Below, piece by piece: positions 1 to 5,859 of a stretch of 7,212 nt of DNA (position 1 is its first letter; every line of letters starts with the position of its first letter). Source of the stretch: an uncultured archaeon (lineage in GTDB: Archaea > Thermoproteota > Nitrososphaeria > Nitrososphaerales > CALBXV01); assembly GCA_937890045.1 (NCBI GenBank), contig CALBXV010000114.1:1-7212 (forward strand), in the 5' to 3' direction. The notes beneath the pieces are model-generated. The model saw nothing but the letters and a program-made list of their open reading frames with translations. It did not search any database and was not told the origin of the DNA. The position numbers and the translations under genes were made by a program.

Positions 1-416
1 ACAGCAAGTCGATTTGTATCTGGTTCATTAAGAGCTGCATGCCACGGAGCTACTTCTTTAACTTCTTGTGTTGGATATACACCATTAGGATCATTGAAAC
101 CAAGTTTAGTATCTGGTTTATCTTCTGGTATTCCACCAAAGGTTCCAATGATAACAGGTTCCTGTGCATTTTTACCATCACGAAAAAAACCAAACACCCA
201 AGTCCCCTCAACAGGTCCTGTTGGTGATGTACCAATTCCATTTATACTTGCACTAGTGATTGGTTGTGATGGAGTAGCCCAAGGCAAAGTATTCGTTGGT
301 ATCTCTTGCTTACTATCTGTATGATAACCAAGAATACGCACACGAACTCTGCCCAACTTCAATGGGTCATCTCTATCTTCTACTACACCTTGCCACCATA
401 CGAAATCTCCAAACAT
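1..416 (-). CDS. 5: gp5-like baseplate hub/needle protein, N-terminal OB domain (partial)
   Basis: This is the N-terminal 138 residues of the central tail spike protein; the 3' part lies beyond the left edge. In T4, gp5 trimerises, sits under gp27 at the baseplate centre and pierces the outer membrane. Residues 11-29 read VVEDRDDPLKLGRVRVRIL, nearly the same as the start of the T4 gp5 OB fold. Next come LPW (44-46), QPITSA (51-56) and GIGTSPTGPVEGT (60-72), all matching T4 gp5 in order. The start ATG (416-414) overlaps the TAA stop of the gp27-like gene by one base, and AAGGAG lies 10 bases upstream, so the two hub partners are probably translated together. Whether the lysozyme domain and the triple beta-helix of T4 gp5 are present cannot be seen here; many marine relatives may lack the lysozyme. 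The family call is very sure. Confidence 0.93.
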   Translation of the reverse strand, partial: MFGDFVWWQGVVEDRDDPLKLGRVRVRILGYHTDSKQEIPTNTLPWATPSQPITSASINGIGTSPTGPVEGTWVFGFFRDGKNAQEPVIIGTFGGIPEDKPDTKLGFNDPNGVYPTQEVKEVAPWHAALNEPDTNRLA

Positions 417-1819
417 TATTTAGAAGCTCCTTGTTTTCTTGGCATACGATATGATGCCATTTGTTCCAACCCATCTTTACTCAATTCCAACAACATCTTA
501 TAACCAAAGTTACCACTCTCACCTTGTGTAAAAGTATGTTTGATTGATGTAATCAAATAAGTTCCTGTTAAATGCTTATCAAATGCATTTTCTCGTTTAC
601 CATCACTTGTACCTTCTGTTGATGGCACTATTAATTTTACCGTCATTCCAAGTCGTATGAATGATACTCCTGCACAATAAACATCCATTCGTACACTATC
701 ATAAACTTGTAGATGTGAAGATCGTCTGAGTTTCCATTCTTCAACTTTGTTATCATATTCATGTCCAGCATTTTTTGCATACATCTTATCATGTTTTGGA
801 TAAAACTCTACATGACTATCGGTATAATCACTTAATTGTCTACCCTCTGTCACAGCTAAGTCTGGATTAAATGGAGGAGCTAATGAAACTCTGTAAGTAT
901 TACCAGCTTGTAACTCAGTTGGTGAATCTGCTATAAGTGGATATGTACCTGTATGATTATTCCACATCCAATCAGCATGACCATTAAAATCATGTTGATG
1001 TATTTTCTTCTTAACTATATCGTGTGTAAGTAACTTGGAAGAATATTGACCTTGTTTAATATTTTGAACTTTATCAAACAGATTCATATGAATTATATGA
1101 TCTGCTTTTATCAAACCCACAGACAATGCTTCAATCTTATCAGGATCGTCAGTTATTTCTTGTTTGGCGATTGTTATTAGAGGTTCTGATTCTGCCATGT
1201 TATTCAAACTTCTAAAATGAGAACCATCCATAGTTTCATAGTAGAGAAAACTGGTTGCTGTATTATCTTCTGGTTGTGACCGTTTAGCTAACCAGTTGAT
1301 GGCTTGATGAGGATGCCAATTTGGAATGATTACTTGCTCACTATTCTTTGTTTCTTCCATATATAAGTCTTTATCATCATCAAGATAGTTAGACCATATA
1401 TCACCAACAATTTTATCAGCAGTCATATCTGAATATGACTTGCTAATTTTTGTATGCAAACTACTCATATATTGTTCTGATACCAAGTCTAAAGAAAATC
1501 TCTGTGATTTTGGTGATCTTATAAATCTATCAGATAAATTATACACATGAAATAAAGGTGGGTTCAAAATAGATACTTCAGTATCATCAACACCAGTTAA
1601 CCGTATAGAAACATCAACAGTTTCTTCTCCTTGTATTGGAAATTTAGACGGAATATTAATTCCTTCTTGTAGTGTAAGATGAGCAGTCATTGTATTTTCA
1701 AACAAATCTTCATAGATGTTTAACTCCTCAAAATGTGGAATCAAACTCCATTTTCCAGCTGCACACTCAATATTCATTTTGTCGATGCTAATATCACCGA
1801 CTGTTAATTGATTTGACAT
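416..1819 (-). CDS. 27: gp27-like baseplate hub protein
   Basis: This 467-residue protein is probably the hub ring that joins the gp5 spike to the tail tube. In T4, a gp27 trimer forms a torus built of tube-like domains. Residues 163-181 (IIPNWHPHQAINWLAKRS) and 190-208 (FLYYETMDGSHFRSL) resemble the conserved core of the gp27 / Mu gp44 / VgrG hub fold, where a 'P..AI.WLA.R' helix is followed by a 'F.YYET.DG..FRSL' strand pair. The C-terminal part (about 405-450) contains GTYLITSIKHTF, typical of hub proteins. It lies directly upstream of gp5, the expected partner, with a TAATG stop/start overlap. It is longer than T4 gp27 (391 residues), with extra sequence mainly in the second half. No Shine-Dalgarno motif is visible before its ATG (1819-1817), which follows the gp53 stop by 6 bases, so reinitiation is likely. 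The identity rests on motif style and position; overall similarity to T4 gp27 is probably weak. Confidence 0.8.
   Translation of the reverse strand: MSNQLTVGDISIDKMNIECAAGKWSLIPHFEELNIYEDLFENTMTAHLTLQEGINIPSKFPIQGEETVDVSIRLTGVDDTEVSILNPPLFHVYNLSDRFIRSPKSQRFSLDLVSEQYMSSLHTKISKSYSDMTADKIVGDIWSNYLDDDKDLYMEETKNSEQVIIPNWHPHQAINWLAKRSQPEDNTATSFLYYETMDGSHFRSLNNMAESEPLITIAKQEITDDPDKIEALSVGLIKADHIIHMNLFDKVQNIKQGQYSSKLLTHDIVKKKIHQHDFNGHADWMWNNHTGTYPLIADSPTELQAGNTYRVSLAPPFNPDLAVTEGRQLSDYTDSHVEFYPKHDKMYAKNAGHEYDNKVEEWKLRRSSHLQVYDSVRMDVYCAGVSFIRLGMTVKLIVPSTEGTSDGKRENAFDKHLTGTYLITSIKHTFTQGESGNFGYKMLLELSKDGLEQMASYRMPRKQGASK
427..432 (-). promoter_or_regulatory. Shine-Dalgarno site of the gp5-like gene
   Basis: AAGGAG on the minus strand lies 10 bases before the ATG at 416, inside the last codons of the gp27-like gene. 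It supports 416 as the gp5 start. Confidence 0.7.
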
Positions 1820-1825
1820 AATTTT

Positions 1826-2371
1826 TTAACTAGCTTTCATTAGTCTTTTAAATTCATCTACCACTAAACTTACATATTCAGACTGAATAATTCTAATAGG
1901 TCGTTTAGCATCATTCAATGTCTGTTCATGTCCAAAGTTGGTTACAATAGTAGCATTAGATGCATCTTCGTCTACTTCCAACCCACCAGATTCATAATGA
2001 TGTGTTGCATTAAGATTACCACTACCATATTTCTTTGCAACAAATTTAGTCAAGTCGTATTGTGACATTGGCCAATCATACCACGGCTGTTGCATACTAG
2101 CACCATTAGCATACAATACAACCCAATGCAACGTAGAATCACCATAGAATTGATGTGCAACTGTTTCTGGTCTATCACCATCTTTTATAATATATTTTAC
2201 AAAACCATTAGCTGCTTGCACCAATTCATTTGCTTGGTCATCAGATTGTTTCCAACTATTAGATTTAACAAGAACACGAGCCATGATATTTGTAACAAGA
2301 TCATTTTGAGCATTTGTAGATGTTCTGCGTAAATCATAAGACATCTTTGGAAAATAAGTAAAGTATGCCAT
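1826..2371 (-). CDS. 53: gp53-like baseplate wedge protein
   Basis: This 181-residue protein matches T4 gp53 (196 residues), which binds between wedges and helps close the six wedges around the hub. Residues 57-88 contain YIIKDGDRPETVAHQFYGD followed by LHWVVLYAN. This is the LysM-like motif of gp53, where T4 has YYIKGSPRPEELANAIYG then LYWVLLMCN. PWYDWPMSQ (96-104) corresponds to the T4 'YYGWITSQ' segment. The C-terminal helix (IRIIQSEYVSLVVDEFKRLMKAS) also corresponds to the T4 end. The start at 2371 is supported by a very strong Shine-Dalgarno (AGGGGAGGA, 7 bases away), and the gp48 stop ends one base before the ATG. In T4, gene 53 lies next to genes 4 and 5; here gp48 and gp27 genes sit among them. 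Confidence 0.92.
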   Translation of the reverse strand: MAYFTYFPKMSYDLRRTSTNAQNDLVTNIMARVLVKSNSWKQSDDQANELVQAANGFVKYIIKDGDRPETVAHQFYGDSTLHWVVLYANGASMQQPWYDWPMSQYDLTKFVAKKYGSGNLNATHHYESGGLEVDEDASNATIVTNFGHEQTLNDAKRPIRIIQSEYVSLVVDEFKRLMKAS

Positions 2372-2372
2372 A

Positions 2373-3560
2373 TTAGTATCCTCCCCTCTCCTCTATATCT
2401 TTTGCCATTACCAATTCTTTTTCTTTAAAACTAAGTGACATTGTAATAGCTATTGGAGCCCCAGCCTTATATGATGTCCAAACACTTTGTGGTGTATAGT
2501 TTGTTGTTACCTTATCACAAACACAAGTTTTGATTTGTGGTAAATACAGATTTGGTGTATAATCTCTTTTATCCTGAGTCATAGTTAAAAACCTAATCTG
2601 AAATTCTTGTGGATTATTCATAAAAGATTTTCCCATCGCACCGTTAACATATGATGGTCTGGTGTGTGTACGAAACATTCTAATAATCTTTTCAACTTCT
2701 TCAATCTCATCTCCATTTCGAGGTCGGAACAGAAAATCAAAATTAAATGTTCTGAATGAAATTCCTGAAAACATCATTTCTTCATATGGATTAGATGCAA
2801 CACCAAGGGATGCTTCTAACCCATCTTGTATTCCAGTACCTCCTGCAAAAGCACCAGCTAATGCGCCAACACCAGTTCCAGCTGGCAATCCAAGTTTATC
2901 TGCTAAAAAACCTATAGTACCACCAATAGCAGCACCACCAATTGCCCCGGCCTGGCCACCTACAGCTCCTTTACTAGCTGATGCTATACCACTAGCATCA
3001 CCACTCATCGCGTTTTTTACAGTACTACCAATTGCTCCTAAAGATTTACCAGACCAATTTGCATCATTATCAAATTGGATTGTTTGAGGCATATTCAAAT
3101 ATACAGTACCAAGTATGTGTTTACTTTCCTTTTTTAATTCTAAATTTCTCCTGGCAATTTCTTTCGAGCCGGTCACAGTGGCAGACATAGTTCTTTGAAA
3201 ATTATTAAAATCAGGTTCTTGGCCGTTATGGTCATCTTTCCAATTCTTCAAGTGTTCTCCTAATTCCAGCTCTTTTTCTTCTTCTGTTATATCAGGATCA
3301 TTATTAATTTCTTTGCGGAGTTCGGTATAATCATCAATCTCGTTTGCATAATTCTCATAATTTGAACCAAATCTCTCACTAAATGATGAACCAATTATTT
3401 CAGCTGCTTCGTTTAAACCAACACCTATACGTTTTTGAAACGTAAAACTAATACACTCTGGATAAAAATTATTAGGAGTTTTGTCTAATGGATACACCAA
3501 ATGAGGTTTTCCAACACTCTCAATAAACTGTTTCGGCTCATAAGCTTTTTCTTCTGCCAT
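2373..3560 (-). CDS. 48: gp48-like baseplate tail tube cap protein
   Basis: This 395-residue protein is likely the cap that joins the hub to the first tube rings (T4 gp48, 364 residues). Residues 257-300 (NPYEEMMFSGISFRTFNFDF, then LFRPRN and an EVEKIIRMFRTHTRP helix) match the conserved core of the gp48/gp54 tube-initiator family in marine T4-like phages. There the form is NP..E..F.G...R.F.F.F...PR followed by a charged helix ending near RFF. The C-terminal half continues with LYLPQIKTCVCDKV and MSLSFKEKELVMAKDI, also typical. Residues 60-125 are charged and probably helical. Residues 175-245 are very rich in Gly and Ala with glycine-zipper spacing. A weak AAGGGA precedes the ATG at 3560; the upstream gene ends 12 bases before. 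gp54 is the main alternative, but the length and the LVM..DI ending fit gp48 better. Confidence 0.8.
   Translation of the reverse strand: MAEEKAYEPKQFIESVGKPHLVYPLDKTPNNFYPECISFTFQKRIGVGLNEAAEIIGSSFSERFGSNYENYANEIDDYTELRKEINNDPDITEEEKELELGEHLKNWKDDHNGQEPDFNNFQRTMSATVTGSKEIARRNLELKKESKHILGTVYLNMPQTIQFDNDANWSGKSLGAIGSTVKNAMSGDASGIASASKGAVGGQAGAIGGAAIGGTIGFLADKLGLPAGTGVGALAGAFAGGTGIQDGLEASLGVASNPYEEMMFSGISFRTFNFDFLFRPRNGDEIEEVEKIIRMFRTHTRPSYVNGAMGKSFMNNPQEFQIRFLTMTQDKRDYTPNLYLPQIKTCVCDKVTTNYTPQSVWTSYKAGAPIAITMSLSFKEKELVMAKDIEERGGY
2379..2387 (-). promoter_or_regulatory. Strong Shine-Dalgarno of the gp53-like gene, inside the gp48 C-terminus
   Basis: AGGGGAGGA on the minus strand lies 7 bases before the gp53 ATG. 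It is formed by the codons for the last residues of gp48 (ERGGY), so one stretch serves as both coding sequence and ribosome binding site. It is the strongest such site in the window. Confidence 0.85.
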
Positions 3561-3572
3561 AGTACTTATCCC

Positions 3573-4571
3573 TTAAATGGTTTTTGCTATTTTAGTTGTT
3601 TCAAACCAAATCTTCTTAGATGATGTTCTACCACCCCGTTCAGTTTTAAATCTTTCTGTTGGCACCATGATAGCTAACTCCCAATCCAATGGATGAACTT
3701 GAATAATCTTAGACTTAATCTGATCTGGTCTATATTGTCTATATGATGCCTTTGCCCACCTAAAAGCTTTATTTCCTTGTATTATATTTCTAAATTTTCT
3801 AACCAACAGTTTTGTTTTATTATTATATTTAGTATTATTCAAAAACTGAAATGTTCTACCAAGTATAATAGCTCTCTGTTTTGGTGTCATATAATGAAAA
3901 TTGATACCAGAAAAATTATTCTGATCTTCATACAACATAAACACTAATGGAAATTCATCATATGAACTATCTGGTTCATCTGGTGAATAGCGAAAAAAAT
4001 ACATACGACCCAATAACATATTACTAATCTTCACACCACCACTTCTCAACATATTCAATGAACGATAGTTTTGTCCATATGTTAAAGCATAATCTTGATA
4101 GAACTCTCGAGCAGCTTCACTTCTTTGAATAAGACCTTGTTGTTTTGCCTGTTTGTGTGCTTTCTGAAAAAACGATTCTTCTTGTAAAAAATCTATATGC
4201 TGTTGTAAAACTTTACTCACACGAATTTCAGTTCCTGCACCACCTCTTGTTCCAACAACAGTTCGTGTTGTAGCAACTGGATCACGTTTAACAGACAACT
4301 TAATTACTCTGCCACCTTTCACAACAAGTCGTGGAAAACCAAGTGGTGCAAGTATACGCGTATACATCGTAACTTCTGCCACACTAAACTTTTTAACAAC
4401 GGACAAGAATTCAGGCGATTTTCCTAATGCACTCAATGATTTAAATTTTCGACCCAATAAGAGCGAGCCAATCACTTTAAACATACTTCGTAAGCCAGGA
4501 AACTTTGCGATCATAGCCAAAGCTTTTAATATGCGTTTATCTTTTAATAGATTTTCTTTTGTCTCTGGCAT
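3573..4571 (-). CDS. Possible gp2-like DNA end protector, otherwise unrecognised phage protein
   Basis: This 332-residue protein is strongly basic. The N-terminal third has short hydrophobic helices (about 14-40) and a Lys/Arg-rich stretch (80-120) with GTRGGAGTE. The best-defined part is C-terminal: GRMYFFRY (188-195), YDEFPLVFML (204-213), INFHYMTPKQRAIIL (223-237), then a basic helix and KSKIIQVHPLDWELAIMVPTERF (about 286-308). From memory, this series (a 'YFF.Y' strand, 'Y..FPLV', 'G.N.HY', 'W..A...P...F') is the pattern of proteins annotated as the gp2 DNA end protector in T4-like phages. In T4, gene 2 (274 residues) is next to gene 4, as here. gp2 caps packaged DNA ends against RecBCD, and a basic protein suits that job. 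The ATG at 4571 lies 35 bases inside gp4 and has no visible Shine-Dalgarno; Met20 (4514) is an alternative start. The family call is tentative. Confidence 0.55.
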   Translation of the reverse strand: MPETKENLLKDKRILKALAMIAKFPGLRSMFKVIGSLLLGRKFKSLSALGKSPEFLSVVKKFSVAEVTMYTRILAPLGFPRLVVKGGRVIKLSVKRDPVATTRTVVGTRGGAGTEIRVSKVLQQHIDFLQEESFFQKAHKQAKQQGLIQRSEAAREFYQDYALTYGQNYRSLNMLRSGGVKISNMLLGRMYFFRYSPDEPDSSYDEFPLVFMLYEDQNNFSGINFHYMTPKQRAIILGRTFQFLNNTKYNNKTKLLVRKFRNIIQGNKAFRWAKASYRQYRPDQIKSKIIQVHPLDWELAIMVPTERFKTERGGRTSSKKIWFETTKIAKTI

Positions 4572-5040
4572 TCTTATTATATTTATAAGGGTTCTTTGGA
4601 ATATCTAACTCTTTTTCTGTTAAAATAATGAACTCCATACCACGCTTTTCGGCCCATTTACGAGCAGCCTTAAATTTACTCTGATTTATTATAAATCGTT
4701 TCAGATCATTCTTATACTTGATAGAGATTCTCTTTCGTTTCTTTGGTGGCCGACATTGACTAGCAGGTTTCACTTCAATAATATACTTCTTAATCTCTCC
4801 CTCTGGATTCTGTATTTTCACATAGAAATCTACAAAATATCGCCTAGTTTTCTTCTCAATTTGATTATAATATGGTATAATGACATTCTCCGAAGCCCAC
4901 TCAATTACAGATGGGTGTCTGTCAAGATACTTCATATACTTGAGCTCCCAAGATGATCTGTACACAACTTCCTGCAAATCTGCTACATATTTTGCCTTAT
5001 TGTGTACTTTATATTTGCCAACGTGCTTCTGAAAATTCAT
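4537..5040 (-). CDS. 4: gp4-like head completion protein (TnsA-like nuclease fold)
   Basis: This 167-residue protein matches T4 gp4 (about 150 residues), which acts after DNA packaging to make heads competent for tail joining. Residues 27-58 (YRSSWELKYMKYLDRHPSVI, EWASENVIIPYY) and 67-71 (RRYFVD), followed by KKYIIEVKPASQC (84-96), give the order seen in T4 gp4. They also form a PD-(D/E)XK nuclease core of the TnsA N-terminal type, with candidate metal ligands Glu32, Asp71, Glu89 and Lys91. All look intact. The C-terminus is very basic. An in-frame GTG at 5067 would add 9 residues, but it lies upstream of the transcript start predicted from the minus-strand late promoter, and family members begin close to the GKY motif (8-10), so ATG 5040 is chosen. 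No Shine-Dalgarno is visible before it. It is the first gene of the leftward block. Confidence 0.9.
   Translation of the reverse strand: MNFQKHVGKYKVHNKAKYVADLQEVVYRSSWELKYMKYLDRHPSVIEWASENVIIPYYNQIEKKTRRYFVDFYVKIQNPEGEIKKYIIEVKPASQCRPPKKRKRISIKYKNDLKRFIINQSKFKAARKWAEKRGMEFIILTEKELDIPKNPYKYNKNARDKRKSIKR
4580..4587 (-). promoter_or_regulatory. Possible late promoter octamer before the 332-aa gene
   Basis: There is an exact TATAAATA on the minus strand, inside the end of gp4. With T4 late spacing the transcript would start near 4574, only 3 bases before the ATG at 4571, giving a nearly leaderless message. At this base composition a few such octamers are expected by chance, so this one is doubtful. 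Confidence 0.3.
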
Positions 5041-5048
5041 ATTAGATG

Positions 5049-5056
5049 TATAAATA
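5049..5056 (+). promoter_or_regulatory. T4-type late promoter for the rightward block (tube gene onward)
   Basis: There is an exact TATAAATA on the plus strand. T4 late spacing puts the start near 5062, giving a 29-base leader with a GGAG site before the ATG at 5091. It faces the leftward octamer at 5071-5078. Confidence 0.72.
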
Positions 5057-5070
5057 TATAGAGTCACAAG

Positions 5071-5078
5071 TATTTATA
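5071..5078 (-). promoter_or_regulatory. T4-type late promoter for the leftward block (gp4 onward)
   Basis: There is an exact TATAAATA on the minus strand in the divergent gap. In T4 this octamer at -13 to -6 is recognised by gp55 (late sigma) with gp33 and the sliding clamp gp45. That spacing puts the start near 5065, a 25-base leader before the gp4 ATG at 5040. The position at the head of a five-gene late block supports it. Confidence 0.7.
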
Positions 5079-5080
5079 AC

Positions 5081-5084
5081 GGAG
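5081..5084 (+). promoter_or_regulatory. Shine-Dalgarno of the tube-protein gene
   Basis: GGAG lies 6 bases before the ATG at 5091. It decides against an in-frame upstream ATG at 5046, which lies before the predicted transcript start. Confidence 0.75.
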
Positions 5085-5090
5085 AATAAA

Positions 5091-5801
5091 ATGGCGGTAA
5101 GCATAGATAGCATCAAAGCAAATATAAATAAAGGATACGCAAGACCTAACTTATTTACTGTAGACCTTGGAAATGTTAAAGCTGCTAAAGCGTTAGAATA
5201 TCGTCTTAATTGTTTTCAAGCACAACTTCCAGGCAACACTATTGCTACAACAGATAAGGATGATGGTTTTCGTTCTGTTGCATATAAAAAGGTATTCGCT
5301 GATGTTATACTTGGGTTTTACTGTAGTTCAGATTTGAAAGAATTAAAATTTTTTCAGGATTGGATAGACAAAATAGTTGATAAGAATACAAACCAATTTA
5401 ATGTTCCTGAAACATACATTTGGCCAATAACAATTACACATTACAATCGTCAATGGTCAAAAATTGCTGAATGGAAACTATCTGATGCTTATCCAAAACA
5501 AGTTGATGCAATTCAACTAGACTATGGAACAAATAATACAGTTATGACTTGTAATGTTACTATGACATACAGACATTATGACGTTACATATCTTAATGGT
5601 GAGATACCAGATATGGTTGATAAACAATCTGACCATCAAAACAACATAACATTAAATAAAAATACTAATTTTAACCAAAAAGTAGGCAATCAAAATATAA
5701 TGGATGCAACAGCTGTGTATGATTATGCCGCAGATATGATTGCACGACAAAAAGAACTAGATAAAAATACCACAGGCGGCGCATTGAATACGACAAAATG
5801 A
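5091..5801 (+). CDS. gp19-superfamily tail tube (or tube initiator) protein
   Basis: This 236-residue protein belongs to the T4 tube family. ARPNLF at 17-22 is the hallmark near the start of T4 gp19 (ARPNLFQVEI). QAQLPGNTIATTD (43-55) corresponds to the gp19 'ALPAG' turn. FYCSSDLKELKFFQDWID (76-93) and AIQLDYGTNNTVMTCNVTMTYRHY (140-163) correspond to the final tube strands, where T4 has QLDWDSNNEIQTFEVTLALDYW. Tube proteins stack as hexamers inside the sheath to form the DNA channel. It is longer than T4 gp19 (163 residues), with an additional Asn-rich tail at 168-236, so it may be a specialised paralogue such as a gp54-like initiator rather than the main tube subunit. It opens the rightward block and lies upstream of a hub assembly gene. 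The family is sure; which paralogue is not. Confidence 0.8.
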   Translation: MAVSIDSIKANINKGYARPNLFTVDLGNVKAAKALEYRLNCFQAQLPGNTIATTDKDDGFRSVAYKKVFADVILGFYCSSDLKELKFFQDWIDKIVDKNTNQFNVPETYIWPITITHYNRQWSKIAEWKLSDAYPKQVDAIQLDYGTNNTVMTCNVTMTYRHYDVTYLNGEIPDMVDKQSDHQNNITLNKNTNFNQKVGNQNIMDATAVYDYAADMIARQKELDKNTTGGALNTTK

Positions 5802-5846
5802 GGTAGCACAATAAGAATATTAAACACTATTAACATCATTTTATAT

Positions 5847-5851
5847 AGGAG
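5847..5851 (+). promoter_or_regulatory. Shine-Dalgarno of the gp26-like gene
   Basis: AGGAG lies 8 bases before the ATG at 5860. It makes 5860 a better start than the in-frame GTG at 5851, which overlaps the site itself. The rest of the 58-base gap after the tube gene holds no clear promoter or terminator. Confidence 0.75.
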
Positions 5852-5859
5852 TGAATGAA

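Noticed and set aside
94..324. Plus-strand open frame opposite gp5
   Set aside because: It is antisense to the highly conserved gp5 OB domain and is explained as a shadow frame.
2662..3087. Plus-strand open frame coding a Pro/Ala-rich 141-residue peptide
   Set aside because: It is the mirror image of the Gly/Ala-rich part of gp48 on the other strand, with no ribosome site or sensible fold.
5038..5067. GTG at 5067 as the start of gp4 (9 extra residues)
   Set aside because: It lies about two bases upstream of the start predicted from the minus-strand late promoter, and ATG 5040 gives the family-like N-terminus.
5049..5078. 8-base inverted repeat read as a hairpin or terminator
   Set aside because: The repeat arms are exactly the two opposed promoter octamers, the sequence is all A/T in the arms with no U-tract context, and it precedes rather than follows genes.
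5046..5090. ATG at 5046 as the start of the tube-like protein
   Set aside because: This stretch contains both late promoter octamers and no ribosome site; ATG 5091 has GGAG at a good distance and gives the expected short lead-in to ARPNLF.
5123..5130. Third TATAAATA on the plus strand
   Set aside because: It lies inside the tube gene, encoding part of its N-terminus, with no gene start after it; a few chance copies are expected in DNA this rich in A and T.
5851..5859. GTG at 5851 as the start of the gp26-like gene
   Set aside because: It overlaps the AGGAG ribosome site; ATG 5860 has proper spacing.
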